Assembly (NCBI GenBank): GCA_012034575.1
Contig: JAAUPF010000005.1
Span: forward strand, 1-64,000
DNA from: Richelia sp. CSU_2_1
Lineage (GTDB): Bacteria; Cyanobacteriota; Cyanobacteriia; Cyanobacteriales; Microcoleaceae
Direction: 5' to 3'
DNA length: 64,000 nucleotides
Made by a program: the position numbers and the translations under genes. Below are positions 45,523 to 56,527 of this stretch, piece by piece. The first letter of the stretch is position 1, and every line of letters starts with the position of its first letter. Under the pieces are notes generated by a model, which saw nothing but the letters and a program-made list of their open reading frames with translations, was not told where the DNA came from and did no database searches.

Positions 45523-47640
45523 ATGAAACTTCCGAAACAGATATTTTGCCTCAAAGCTCGATCGCTCGCCACCCTCACCCTCGGTATAATTGGTTTGCTA
45601 TCGAGCATTTCGCCAGCCTTTGCCGCGCCTCCTCGCAATCCCGACAAAGAGGAAACTTGCGACATTCTCGTAGCAGGTGGCGGGCTGGCGGGTGCAGCTA
45701 CCGCCTACGAAGGTTTGCTGGCCGGTCGCACTGTTTGCGTTACCGAAATTACTGACTGGGTAGGCGGCCAAATTTCCGCTCAAGGAACCTCCGCCCTCGA
45801 CGAAAGAGATACTCAACGATCTCGCTTATTCTTCCCCCGCGGCTATCTGGAATTGCGACGCAGAATCGAGGAACATTACGGTCGTTTAAATCCCGGCGGC
45901 TGTTGGGTTAGCTATTCCTGTTTCATGCCTTACAACGGTCACAAACTGTTATTTGAAATGTTGCAATCGGCTGCTAGCAGAGGAAACGGCACTCTTAAAT
46001 GGTATCCGAATACTGTTATTAAAGAACTGGCAATTACTCCGGCTGTAGCGGCAAATGCGACAGGAGGGCAGCAAATTAAAAGTGCGATCGCCATCCAACA
46101 CAAACCAGCAGCAAATACCCCGCCAATCAACACCGAAACTCTTTCTCAAGTTATCGAAGATGCCTATCGCTACGAAAATTCTGCGCGATTTAATAAAACT
46201 ATTATTCGCTTTATTCCTAAATCTTCGACCCCCCCTAACCCCCCCTTAGTAAGGGGGGGGACAGGAGGTTCTCCCCCTCTACAAGGGGCGGCTAAGGGTA
46301 TCAACTGGTACGTCGTTGATGCCACTGAAACAGGCGAATTAATCGGACTCGCCGACGTTCCCTACCGCCTGGGAATTGACCCGCGATCGCCCTTGGAACC
46401 TTCTTCAGCCAGCCCTAACGGCGATCCTTACTGCACTCAAGGTTTTACCTACACGTTTGCAATGGAAGCAACGAAGGAACCGCAACAGCATCAAGTGCCA
46501 TCTTTCTACCAGCAATACGCGCCTTACTACAGTTACGAATTGCCGCGATTGGCTAGCTTTCCCCTAGTTTTCAGCTACCGCCAAATTAGAACAATGAGAC
46601 CGGATGAAAGACGACCTTCCGACCCGAAGAAATTCCCGATTTATCCGGGGGATATTTCCATGCAAAACTGGACTTGGGGCAATGACTACCGCCCCGGTAC
46701 GGAACGGGATAATTTAATTTTTACTCGGGAACAGTTGCAAGCCTCTGGTCAACTGCAACCGGGCGGCTGGATGGGCGGTTTGCGAACCGAAACTTTGCGC
46801 CGGGGCGAAGAACACGCTAAGGGATATTTCTACTGGCTGGTAACGGGAACTACAGATTCGCAATTGGGAAATAATGTGAAAAAACCTTATCCTAACAATC
46901 GATTTTTAAGCGGCTTGAATTCGCCGATGGGAACGGTTCACGGACTTTCTAAATATCCTTATATGCGGGAAGGAAGGCGAATTATCGGGCGGCCGAGTTT
47001 CAATCACCCTCAAGGGTTTATGGTGTGGGAAATCGATATGTCTCGGAATAATTTTCGGACTGATTTTTACCGCCAGAATTTGTCGGAACAAGAGTATCGG
47101 AATATGTGGCTGGCTTTGGGTGGCTTGAATGCGCCGGCTTTGGCCGTGGGAGCTCAATCGGTGGAGGATACAAAGGCTCGATCGCGCGCTACAATTTATC
47201 CTGATTCTGTTGGTATCGGTCATTACGCGATCGACTTTCACCCCTGCATGGCTAACAGCCCGCCGGAAGCACCGGGAAATACCGAACGCGAAGGTACTCG
47301 CAAAGGTCAAGGACAAGCTTATCCGTTCCAAATTCCGCTGCGGGCGATGATTCCGCAGAAGATTGACAATATGTTGGTGGCGGGTAAAAGTATTGCGACG
47401 AGTCACACGGCTGCTGCTGCTTATCGAGTGCATTCTTTTGAATGGTCTGCTGGGGCGGCGGCGGGAATTACGGCGGTTTTTGCATTAGAAAATAATCTCG
47501 TTCCTTACGAATTGGTCGATGAATTGCCGTCTCGCGAACCGAACTTGGAAGCTTTGCAATTGCGCTTGCAGGAAAGTGCCAATCCGATCGCATTTCCGGG
47601 TACTTCTATTTTCAACAGCAATTGGGCAAATTGGAAGTAG
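45523..47640 (+). CDS. Exported FAD-dependent oxidoreductase with in-frame palindromic insertion
   Basis: 705 residues from the ATG at 45523 (MKLPKQIFCLKARSLATL); an upstream GTG at 45484 is possible. A signal peptide ends near SSISPAFAAPP. The FAD fold DILVAGGGLAGAATAYEGLLAG (two pieces) and VGGQISAQGTSALDE, and the C-terminal DNMLVAGKSIATSHTAAAAYRVHSFEWSAG are those of the FAD_oxidored family seen in many secreted bacterial proteins. At about residues 235-260 the segment SSTPPNPPLVRGGTGGSP and PPLQGAAKG is a translated palindromic repeat (46226-46300) that breaks the conserved NWYVVDATETGEL region. Reaction unknown. Confidence 0.85.
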   Translation: MKLPKQIFCLKARSLATLTLGIIGLLSSISPAFAAPPRNPDKEETCDILVAGGGLAGAATAYEGLLAGRTVCVTEITDWVGGQISAQGTSALDERDTQRSRLFFPRGYLELRRRIEEHYGRLNPGGCWVSYSCFMPYNGHKLLFEMLQSAASRGNGTLKWYPNTVIKELAITPAVAANATGGQQIKSAIAIQHKPAANTPPINTETLSQVIEDAYRYENSARFNKTIIRFIPKSSTPPNPPLVRGGTGGSPPLQGAAKGINWYVVDATETGELIGLADVPYRLGIDPRSPLEPSSASPNGDPYCTQGFTYTFAMEATKEPQQHQVPSFYQQYAPYYSYELPRLASFPLVFSYRQIRTMRPDERRPSDPKKFPIYPGDISMQNWTWGNDYRPGTERDNLIFTREQLQASGQLQPGGWMGGLRTETLRRGEEHAKGYFYWLVTGTTDSQLGNNVKKPYPNNRFLSGLNSPMGTVHGLSKYPYMREGRRIIGRPSFNHPQGFMVWEIDMSRNNFRTDFYRQNLSEQEYRNMWLALGGLNAPALAVGAQSVEDTKARSRATIYPDSVGIGHYAIDFHPCMANSPPEAPGNTEREGTRKGQGQAYPFQIPLRAMIPQKIDNMLVAGKSIATSHTAAAAYRVHSFEWSAGAAAGITAVFALENNLVPYELVDELPSREPNLEALQLRLQESANPIAFPGTSIFNSNWANWK
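46226..46300. repeat. Palindromic element inserted in a coding sequence
   Basis: The hairpin CCCCCCCTT-AGT-AAGGGGGGG (46239-46259) and a second partial stem CCCCCTCTACAAGGGG (46272-46287) resemble a dispersed intergenic repeat of cyanobacteria. Its length (about 75 bp, a multiple of 3) keeps the frame, adding about 25 Pro/Gly-rich residues to the oxidoreductase. Confidence 0.75.
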
Positions 47641-48192
47641 CCATCAGTCATTAGTCAGTAGGGGCGGTGCCCCCGTGCCCGCCCTCATTAGTCATTAGTC
47701 ATTAGTCATTAGTCATCAGTCATCAGTCATTAGTCATTAGTCATTAGTTAGAGTAGAGTGCGTCGCTGAGATAATTCTTTGGCTTTTGCCAAAATTCAAG
47801 AGCGACGCATTTTACCATTAGTTAGATCGAGTCCTCTCGATTACCAGTAATAAAATAAGGTTCGTAGTGCGGACTTCAGTCCGCTCTTCTCGAACTGAAG
47901 TCCGCACGCTCGATCTATCCAATCGCGGTCAACAGATCGGATATGATATTATTAGTTTAAGTTAGAACCAACAAACCGATAAAGATGGAGAAGTGCTGAT
48001 GATTCAGATCGATCGGTCAAATACCGCCATCGTTGGACTGGATTTGTATACAGTCACTAGCAAACGTTTGTTTCGCTTTCCGCATCTCTTTCTGTCGGCA
48101 CGGGTTCTATAACTTTGCTATAGAATCTGTTTAAATATGCTAAAATTACCAACAATAGCTCCGAATCGCGGTAAAATTAGTCCGCAAACATT
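47641..48192. other. Repeat-rich intergenic region
   Basis: About 550 bp. TCATTAG/TCATCAG heptamers run from 47643 to about 47745. A MITE-like pair TGCGTCGCT (47759-47767)/AGCGACGCA (47801-47809) is followed by a perfect 14-bp inverted repeat GTGCGGACTTCAGT (47867-47880)/ACTGAAGTCCGCAC (47894-47907). Short open frames are present but none convincing. Confidence 0.7.
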
Positions 48193-49121
48193 ATGTCGGA
48201 AACATTAATTGACAAAGAAATTGACGAAGAAATTGACAGAGATCTGCCTCCCGCATTTCCAGACCACACGCAACTCCCAGAGTCTGACGGTACTTTCGTG
48301 AAAAATTTTCAGGAGCATCCTCAAAGTATAATTCTGACCGATTCGATCGGACCTATCTTGCAACAGAAACATCCCGACGGACGCTACTGCATCGGTCAAG
48401 ATAGCGGTATTTATTGGCGCGAAACCGAGCCGCCGGAAGAAGGGGCAGAGGCACCCGATTGGTTTTACGTACCGAACGTTTCAGCACGCCCGGAACAAGG
48501 AAAATACCGCCGCTCTTACGTGCTGTGGCGGGAACTCCTGGCACCTTTAATTGCTTTGGAATTTGCTAGCGGTAACGGTAGGGAAGAACGGGATGCAACT
48601 CCTCTAGAAATAACCGATACAGGAGAAGTGCAAAAACCCGGTAAGTTTTGGGTTTACGAGCAAATCGTTCGCATTCCTTACTACGGAATTTATGAAATTA
48701 AAAATGATAAGTTAGAAGTCTATCATTTGAGAGATTTAACTTATCAAAAATGGCACCCAACCAACGGGGTCACTATCCAATTGACCCCTTAGGAGTTGAG
48801 TTGGGACTGTGGCAGGGCAGCTATCAAAATCAAACGCAAGTTTGGTTGCGGTGGTGGGATAGTGAGGGTAATTTGTTATTAACCGGCGACGAAAGAGCTG
48901 AGCTTGAAAAACTCAGAACGGAACAAGAACGTCAGCGTGCCGAACAGGAATCTCAAAGAGCCGAACTCGAACGCCAGCGCGCCGAACAGGAATCTCAAAA
49001 AGCCGAACTCGAACGCCAGCGCGCTGAAATGGCCGAACGAAAAGCGGCGCAACTTGTAGCGCGACTGCGAGCAATGGGTATCGATCCCGAGGCAGATGAT
49101 TTTGATGCAGGTGATAGTTAG
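48193..49121 (+). pseudogene. Uma2-family PD-(D/E)XK nuclease-like protein, frameshifted
   Basis: The first frame (48193-48792) has the Uma2 pattern DWFYVPNVSARPEQGKYRRSYVLW and LIALEFASGNGREERD, with the D...E-x-x core, then PGKFWVYEQIVRIPYYGIYE. It stops after LTYQKW. The second frame (from 48750) continues the family with MAPNQRGHYPIDPLGVELGLWQG, LRWWDSEGNLLLTG and a Glu/Arg/Gln coiled coil (ERQRAEQESQRAELERQR, repeated). One extra A in the A5 run at 48746-48750 would read TYQKMAPNQRGHYP in one frame. Uma2 genes are highly amplified in cyanobacteria; role unknown, probably nuclease. Confidence 0.75.
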
Positions 49122-49231
49122 TTGAATCGCAATATTAATTTAGAGACAATTGCTGTGTCCTTGCCCATCTACGTTCGATCGAAATGAATCTCGCAAAATG
49201 AATTTCACAAAATGAATCTCGCAAAATAACT

Positions 49232-49525
49232 TTAAGTGGACTCTAGCGGAGCCATTGTCAGACCGGCGCGGCTTAACTGCATATGATAGAGTTCTGCTTG
49301 TTCTTGCGGGCCTACCCACACGGTAGCTTGCCCTTCGTGGTGAACTTGGTTGGTGAGCTTCCACGCCCGATCGCTCGTCATTCCGGGAATGTATTTTACC
49401 AAACATTCAGCTACGTGCTGAAAGGTGTTGAAATCGTCGTTGAGAACAATCACCCGATAATTGGGATAAGGCTTGCGGGTAACTTGACTCGACCGATCGG
49501 GAGCTATGGTTGGTGAAGAGGTCAT
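49232..49525 (-). CDS. clpS: ATP-dependent Clp protease adaptor ClpS
   Basis: 97 residues from MTSSPTIAPDRSSQVTRKPY; the extension to 49576 has a hydrophobic, unlikely start. PNYRVIVLNDDFNTFQHVAECLVKYIPGM contains the ND-DFN pocket residues for N-terminal degrons, and the DRAWKLTNQVHHEGQATVWVG helix contacts ClpC. Delivers N-end-rule substrates to ClpC-ClpP. It may also matter for NblA-driven phycobilisome breakdown, which uses the same ClpC. Stand-alone gene downstream of the fermentation operon. Confidence 0.93.
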   Translation of the reverse strand: MTSSPTIAPDRSSQVTRKPYPNYRVIVLNDDFNTFQHVAECLVKYIPGMTSDRAWKLTNQVHHEGQATVWVGPQEQAELYHMQLSRAGLTMAPLEST

Positions 49526-49840
49526 CGCGCGAACAGCCACTGAAACTACAAATTGTAAAAGAGTTACCAATTCCACTATAACACAATTTCACAATTTTTT
49601 AACAGCTACTGGGAATTTCGATCGGCTGCCAGGTTGACGATCGAACCCTACTCTGGCACTGTAGCGCGCGACTCAGATGGCGGGTACTGGCTGGGGCGAT
49701 CGCAGTTTTCGCCCCAGGGGTGCCAGTCCGATCGTAGTTGAGATTCTTTTTGGAAGACATCTAATGTTGAGTTTCTCTGCGTTCAACCCAACCTACTTTT
49801 TCTGCGAACTGTTTCGATCGTGCATTTAGCTAATAGGATA

Positions 49841-52470
49841 TCAGACTAAAGTTAACTCTCGATCGACTTGCGAACTATCGCTTGTAGAATAAGCTTGCAG
49901 CAAAAGCTGCTTCAAATCTGCAATCAGCGGATAGCGAGGATTCGCCCCCGTACATTGATCGTCAAAAGCGCGCTCCGCCATATCTTCTACCCGAGCAAAA
50001 AAGAAATCATCGCTCATTCCCTGACCGGCAATTGCTTCCTGAATCGTGCTGGGAATATCTACTTGACGCTTCAATTCTTCCACGGCGGCAATCAATTTTT
50101 CAACTTTTTCCTCTTCAGTATCGCCGCCCAAATTCAGATAATCGGCAATGCGAGCGTAGCGCCACTTGCTGTTAGGATATTTGTTCTGAGAAAAAATCGC
50201 TTGTTTGAACGGAACATCCGTAGCATTGTAGCGAATTACGTGGGAAATCATCAGCGCGTTTGCCAAACCGTGAGGTACGTGGCAAGTCGCGCCTAATTGG
50301 TGGGCGATCGAGTGACAAACTCCCAGAAAAGCATTCGCAAATGCCATACCCGCGATCGTGGCGGCATAATGTACTTTTTCCCGCGCTTTCGGATCGCCAG
50401 CACCATTTTTGTAAGCGCTGGGTAAGTATTTAAACAGCAGTCGAATTGCTTCTAAAGCTAAACCGTTGGTATACTCGGAAGCTAACACCGAAACGTAAGC
50501 TTCTAAAGCGTGAGTTAGCGCGTCAATTCCGCCGTAAGCTGTCAGTTTCTTCGGCATATGCAGCGTAAGTTCTGGATCGACGATCGCCATATTTGGAGTC
50601 AAAGCGTAATCGGCCAGCGGATATTTAAATCCCGATCGCTCGTCGGTAACAACTGCAAAAGGCGTGACTTCCGAACCCGTTCCTGAAGTAGTCGGAATTG
50701 CCACCATCATTGCTTTTGCTCCCAAAGGCGGCAGTTCGTATACCCGCTTGCGAATATCCATAAACCGCATCGCCAATCCTTCAAACTCAATTTCTGGATG
50801 TTCGTACATCAGCCACATTACTTTAGCAGCATCCATCGGCGAACCGCCACCAAAAGCAATAATTACATCGGGATGAAAGCTGTTGCAAATTTCCAAACCT
50901 TTGTGCACTGTAGCTAGGGAAGGATCGGGTTCTACATCGTAAAATGTATAGTGAGCGATGCCGATTTCTTCCAAACTATCCGTGACTTCCCGAATCAATC
51001 CCAACTCAAACAAAGGTTTGTCCGTCACGATTAAGGCGCGCCCTTTTCCTGCCAAATCCCTCAAAGCTACAGGCAGACAACCAGACTTAAAATAAATCTT
51101 GGGAGGGATGCGGAACCACAGCATATTTTCGCGCCGTTCTGCTACTGTTTTGATATTAAGCAAGTGGTGCGGTGTCACGTTTTCCGAAATTGAATTATCG
51201 CCCCAGCTACCGCAGCCGAGTGTGAGGGAGGGATCGAGGCGGAAGTTGTACAAATCGCCGATCGCGCCTTGAGAAGAAGGGGTATTAATCAACACCCGCG
51301 AAGTCTCTAATTTGCTTTCAAAATAGCGGATGTGGCTTTGATTGTGGGGGGCTGTGTAGAGTACGGAAGTATGTCCGTGGCCGCCAAAAATTACCAACGC
51401 TGCGGCTTTTGCTACGGCGTCAGCAAAGTCATTGGCGCGGTACATTGCCAGGATCGGCGACAGTTTTTCGCAAGCAAATGGTTCTTCTTTGCCGATGGTC
51501 TCTACTTCTCCAATTAAAACCCTAGTATTTGCCGGCACTGAAAAACCTGCAATTTCTGCTACTTTTTGCACGGATTGTCCGACTATTTCGGCATTCAAGC
51601 GACCGTCAATTAAGATTACCTGCCGCACTTTTTCCCGTTCTTCGGGATTGAGGAAATAAGCACCGCGCTTGATAAATTCCAGTTGCACTGCATCGTACAC
51701 TTCACTGACAACAATTACCGATTGTTCCGAAGCGCAAATCGTGCCGTTGTCGAAGGTTTTGCTGAGCAAAATCGAGCTGACAGCCATTTGAATGTGGGCG
51801 GTTTCATCGATGATGGCGGGGGTATTTCCCGCGCCGACACCGAGGGAGGCGTGTCCTGAAGAATAGGCTGCTTTTACCATTCCCGGCCCGCCAGTTGCCA
51901 AGATTAATTTGATATCGTGGTGCTGCATCAATGCTTGGGAAAGCGGCACGGTGGGTTCGTCAATCCAGCCAATAATATCGGGCGGTGCTCCCGCAGCTAC
52001 CGCGGCATCGAGGACGATTTTTGCTGCTGTTGCGGAACAGGATTTGGCGCGGGGATGGGGGGAAAAAATGATGCCGTTGCGCGTTTTGAGGGCGATTAAA
52101 GATTTGAAAACTGTGGTGGAAGTCGGGTTAGTTACGGGTACGATTCCTGCTAGCAATCCCACGGGTTCGGCAATGCGTTCGTAGCCGAAATGCTTGTCGG
52201 ATTCGATGATGCCGCAAGTCTTGTCGTTTTTGTATTGTTGTAAATCATTTCTGAGGCAAAATGATTTTTGATTGCCTTATCTTCGATGACTCCCATACCC
52301 GATTCTTTGACTGCTGCTTTAGCTAGGGGAATGCGGGCGGCATTGGCTGCTAAAGCTGCTTGTTTGAAGATGCGATCGACCTGTTCTTGAGTGTAGCTGG
52401 CAAATTCAGCTTGGGCTGCTTTCACTTTTTGAATTAGAACTTCTAATTCATCTAAACTGGTAACTTTCAT
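49841..52470 (-). pseudogene. adhE: Bifunctional acetaldehyde/alcohol dehydrogenase AdhE, frameshifted near the N-terminus
   Basis: Frame one (52470-52150) gives the start MKVTSLDELEVLIQKVKAAQ and VKESGMGVIEDKAIKNHFASEM. Frame two (from 52162 back in phase at about 52230) gives GLLAGIVPVTNPTSTTVFKSL, active-site Cys in NGTICASEQSVIV, and the iron alcohol dehydrogenase part with GGGSPMDAAKVMW, the His metal ligands GGIDALTHALEAYVS and CHSIAHQLGA. Between them, adding one base at 52234/52235 restores NNYKNDKTCGIIESDKHFGYERI, the expected AdhE link. Converts acetyl-CoA to ethanol with two NADH. Otherwise full length (about 876 residues). Confidence 0.88.
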
Positions 52471-52747
52471 GGGGTTTTCCTGATATTGTTTTTTTTTCGT
52501 AACTTATGAACTTGCGACTCTTTAACGGTGCTGTATGGCACTCCTGCCAATAGTAGATGTGAGATTTGGGATGTGAGATTTTAAATTTTAAATCGCCAAT
52601 CTCCAATGGCATGATGCACCCTACTAATTGTGCCCGTTGTGTCGGGGACTGTACTTCTTTCTTTACATTCTTTACATCCTTTACATCCGTTACATCCGTT
52701 ACATCCCGTACATTGCGCGTTGCCGAACTTCCTTATTCCTGCTCAAA

Positions 52748-53488
52748 TTACAGGGTGCTAGATCCGATCGCACTTACTCCGCGGCTGCGAAAAATATCGA
52801 CTGTTTGTTGCACGAGTTCCGGCGAAGCAGCAGGTGTATCTTGGAGTTGGTAATCGAGTTGAAAATCTTTCCATTTGTATTCTCCCATTTTATGAAATGG
52901 CAATACTTCTACTTTTTCCACATTGGTCAAACCGACAATAAAATCCGCTAGTTTTTCTATATTTTCACTGACATCCGTGAGGTGAGGAACTAGAACAAAT
53001 CGAATCCATGTCGGCTTGCCAATTTCGCTAAGATATTTTGCCATTGCTAAAGTAGGCTCGATCGAAACATTGGTAACTTTGTAATACAGTTCGGGAATGT
53101 AGGATTTGATATCTAATAACACTAAATCCGTCATTTCCAAAACAGGTTTAGCAACTTCTAAGGGGCAGAATCCTGACGTATCTAGGGCTGTATGCAAGCC
53201 GATTTGATGGCAGCGATCGAAGATTTCCCGCACAAATTCCGGCTGCATCAAAGGTTCGCCGCCGCTGACAGTAACGCCTCCTTTGCGCAAGTAAGATTTG
53301 TACTTTTGAATTTGCTCGATTAAATAATCGATGGTTACTTCTTTGCCATCATGAAAATTGCGACAATCAGGATTGTGACAGTAAAGACAGCGTAACGGAC
53401 AGCCCTGAGTAAAGATGATAAACCGAATTCCCGGACCATCTACAGTACCGAATGTTTCGATAGAATGAATGCGACCAATTTCCGACAT
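52748..53488 (-). CDS. pflA: Pyruvate formate-lyase activating enzyme
   Basis: 246 residues. Radical SAM motif CPLRCLYCHNPDC (Cys30, Cys34, Cys37), preceded by TVDGPGIRFIIFTQG and followed by VSGGEPLMQPEF and DTSGF, is the PflA pattern. It uses S-adenosylmethionine and a [4Fe-4S] cluster to make the glycyl radical in PflB. Placed between pflB (148 bp upstream) and adhE on the same strand, an operon order seen in fermentative cyanobacteria. Complete, unlike its two neighbours. Confidence 0.95.
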   Translation of the reverse strand: MSEIGRIHSIETFGTVDGPGIRFIIFTQGCPLRCLYCHNPDCRNFHDGKEVTIDYLIEQIQKYKSYLRKGGVTVSGGEPLMQPEFVREIFDRCHQIGLHTALDTSGFCPLEVAKPVLEMTDLVLLDIKSYIPELYYKVTNVSIEPTLAMAKYLSEIGKPTWIRFVLVPHLTDVSENIEKLADFIVGLTNVEKVEVLPFHKMGEYKWKDFQLDYQLQDTPAASPELVQQTVDIFRSRGVSAIGSSTL

Positions 53489-53636
53489 TTAATTCACTCT
53501 TTTGGGGTTGTATTACCAAAGGATCGATGAGATAATCCCCAATAAATCATCTGCGTTAATTTGCGTTAATCTGTCTTTATCTGCGGTTCCCTTACCCATC
53601 GAGTAGTGATACAATCAGCCTCACAACTGCTAAAAT

Positions 53637-55864
53637 TTAGACACGTTCGTGGAAAGTCCGTTTAATCACATCTAATTGCTGTTCGCGGGTAAGCTTGATG
53701 AAATTAACTGCATAACCGGAGACGCGAATAGTTAGCTGCGGGTAGTTTTCGGGATGTTCCATCGCATCTAATAATGTTTGCCGATCGAGCGCGTTAACAT
53801 TCATGTGATGGCCGCCATCTTGGAAGTAGCCGTCTAGCAAACTAACTAGATTGTTGGTTCGATCGTCCTCAATTCTGCCCAAAGCTTCGGGTAGAATTGA
53901 AAAGTATTCGAGATGCCATCTTGACAATCTTTGTAAGGCAGTTTTGCGACCGAAGATAATGATGCGATCGCCCCGGAGGCATCTCGCCCGTGCATCGGAT
54001 TAGCACCGGGAGCAAAAGCTTCCCCAGCTTTGCGTCCGTCCGGCGTGCTGCCAGTTTTTTTGCCGTACACTACGTTAGAGGTAATTGTCAGTACCGATTG
54101 AGTCGCTACGGCATCGCGATAGGTTTTGTGTTTGCGAATTTCGTTCATGAAACTTTCCACAAGTTCCACGGCCAAGCTATCAACTCGATCGTCATTGTTG
54201 CCGTACTTGGGATATTCGCCTTCCGTCACGTAATCTATTGCTAAACCTCGCTCGTCGCGCAGGACTTTAACTTTGGCGTATTTGATTGCTGAAAGGGAAT
54301 CCGCCACTACAGAAAGTCCGGCAATTCCGCAGGCCATCGTCCGGTAAACATCGCGATCGTGCAATGCCATTTCCAGCCGTTCGTAGCAGTATTTGTCGTG
54401 CATGAAGTGAATGATATTCAGCGTATTGATATAGGTTTTTGCCAACCACGCCATCATTTCTTGAAACCGCGCTCTTACCTCTTCGTAATCGAGATATTCC
54501 GACGCAATCGCCGGGAATGGCGGGGCGATTTGTTCGCCGGACTTCTCGTCTTTACCGCCGTTAATTGCATACAGCAATGTTTTTGCCAGGTTAACTCGCG
54601 CGCCGAAAAACTGCATTTGCTTGCCAATTCGCATCGCGGAAACGCAGCAGGCGATCGCGCAGTCATCGCCGTATTGTGGACGCATTAAGTCGTCGTTTTC
54701 GTACTGGATCGAACTTGTATCGCTGGATATTTTCGCGCAGAATTGTTTGAAGTTTTCCGGCAAGTTTTCCGACCACAAAACCGTGAGGTTTGGTTCCGGT
54801 GCCGTACCGAGGTTAGAAAGGGTATGCAGGAATCGGAAACTGTTGCGAGTTACCAATGTCCTGCCGTCATTTCCCATACCGCCGATCGACTCTGTTACCC
54901 AAGTCGGATCGCCGGAAAATAGTTGGTTGTAGTCGGGAGTTCGCAAAAATCTTACCATGCGGAGTTTCATCACAAAATGGTCGATCAGTTCTTGCAATTG
55001 TGATTCGGAACTCGCGCCGCTTTGCAAATCGCGCTCGAAATAAATGTCCAAAAACGTCGATACGCGACCGAGGGACATCGCTGCCCCATTTTGTTCTTTT
55101 ACTGCTCCCAAATAGCCAAAATACACCCACTGAACTGCTTCTGTTGCATTGGCTGCGGGCTTGCCAATATCAAAGCCGTAGTTAGCAGCCATTGCTTTCA
55201 ATTCAAACAATGCCCGAAGTTGCTCGGATAACTCTTCGCGCAAGCGAATTGTTTCCTCATTCATCGCCTCTACTTCGAGGGATTCTTGCTGGTTTTTTTT
55301 ATCATCAATCAGTCGATCGACTCCGTACAAAGCAACGCGCCGGTAGTCGCCGATAATCCGCCCGCGTCCGTAGGCATCGGGCAAACCCGTGATGATACCG
55401 GAATGCCTTGCCAGACGCATTTGGCGGGTGTAAACATCGAATACCCCATCGTTGTGAGTTTTGCGATATTTCGTAAATATCTTTTCAGTTTGCGGGTCGA
55501 GTTGATAGCCGTAAGCTTCTAAACCTGCCTTGACTACGCGAATTCCGCCCAAGGGCATAATCGCGCGTTTCAAAGGTCGATCTGTTTGCAAACCTACTAT
55601 TTTTTCTAAGTCGCGATCGATGTATCCTGCTGCATGGGCGACGATCGATGTGGGGACTTTTGTATCGACATCCAGTATGCCTTGTTCGCGCTCTTGCTTC
55701 ATTAATTCCAAGACTTGACGCCAAAGCTGCTGGGTTGTTTCTGTGGCTGCTGTGAGAAATTCTCCATTCCCTTCGTAGGGGGTGTAATTCTTTTGAATGA
55801 AGTCTCTAACGTCGATTTCTTTTGTCCAATTGCCTTCAGTAAAGCTCTGCCATTCTAACAACAT
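53637..55864 (-). pseudogene. pflB: Formate C-acetyltransferase (pyruvate formate-lyase), frameshifted near the C-terminus
   Basis: About 740 residues over two frames. Frame one (55864-53846) has the N-terminal part [20 protein letters not shown], active-site pair [14 protein letters not shown] and [20 protein letters not shown]; after CQDGISNTF it runs out of frame. Frame two (53927-53637) carries [20 protein letters not shown], and the glycyl-radical motif [13 protein letters not shown]. One extra T in the T4 run (minus strand; 53900-53903) restores [15 protein letters not shown]. Splits pyruvate and CoA to formate and acetyl-CoA without oxygen. First gene of the operon. Confidence 0.9.
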
Positions 55865-56527
55865 AGCTTGCTTTCACCTTAAATTTTTGTTAGCCATCGA
55901 GATTTTGTTTTCCGAATCTCTTTACAGATTATAGTTTTTTTATCCTCGATTAAAATTATACTACCACGGTTTGTTACAAAACTTTATTTTTCGTGTTTTG
56001 TCAGAATTAAGTGACAATTAAAATATATAGTATTCTCATATATCTTGTATTTCTGAGTGAGATATGATATACTGAAAAAGTAACATAGATCACAGTTTCA
56101 CAACTTAAATGCTGTTAACATTAGGTTAAGTGAAAAAACCCCTATGAAAGTTTTTGAAGAAAGTTTGTGAAGTCATCGAGAAGCTGCGGGAAAAAATAGA
56201 GAACGCAAGAAAAGACGCAAGAAAAGAGTAGAAAAAAAGTCAAAACAGAGCTGCCAACAATTGAGAGCAAAAACTGAGAGCAAAAACTGAGAGCAAAAAT
56301 TGAGAGTTCAAATTGAGAGCAAAAATTGAGAGTTCAAATTGAGAGTTCAAATTGAGAGTTCAAATTGAGAGTTCAAATTGACAGGTGATTTTTGTATGGC
56401 GGTAATTTTTAGCTGCAACTTTTAGCTGGAACATAGCAAAATCTGGTACATAGCAAGATTAAGCGCGCAACATTAAGCGCCCAAGATTAGAGCAACATTA
56501 AGTGCAGGTTAATTCAAGTAGGATATT
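55865..56527. other. Divergent regulatory region between pflB and the ACD-GNAT gene
   Basis: 660 bp, A+T rich. TAACATAGATCACAG at about 56081 resembles half of a CRP-type site. A TGATATACTGAAAAAG promoter-like stretch lies nearby. From about 56260 to 56391 there is a 14-bp tandem repeat (ATTGAGAGTTCAAA and ATTGAGAGCAAAA variants, about nine units). No gene recognised; likely control region for the fermentation genes. Confidence 0.5.
56260..56391. repeat. 13-14 bp tandem repeat (TTGAGAGTTCAAA / TTGAGAGCAAAAA)
   Basis: Eight or nine units with two alternating versions, ending 140 bp before the ACD-GNAT start. Partly palindromic (TTGA...TCAA). Confidence 0.8.

Noticed and set aside
46906-47433. 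175-codon antisense ORF in the FAD oxidoreductase
   Set aside because: Antisense shadow, Arg/Ser/His-rich, no start signals or family pattern.
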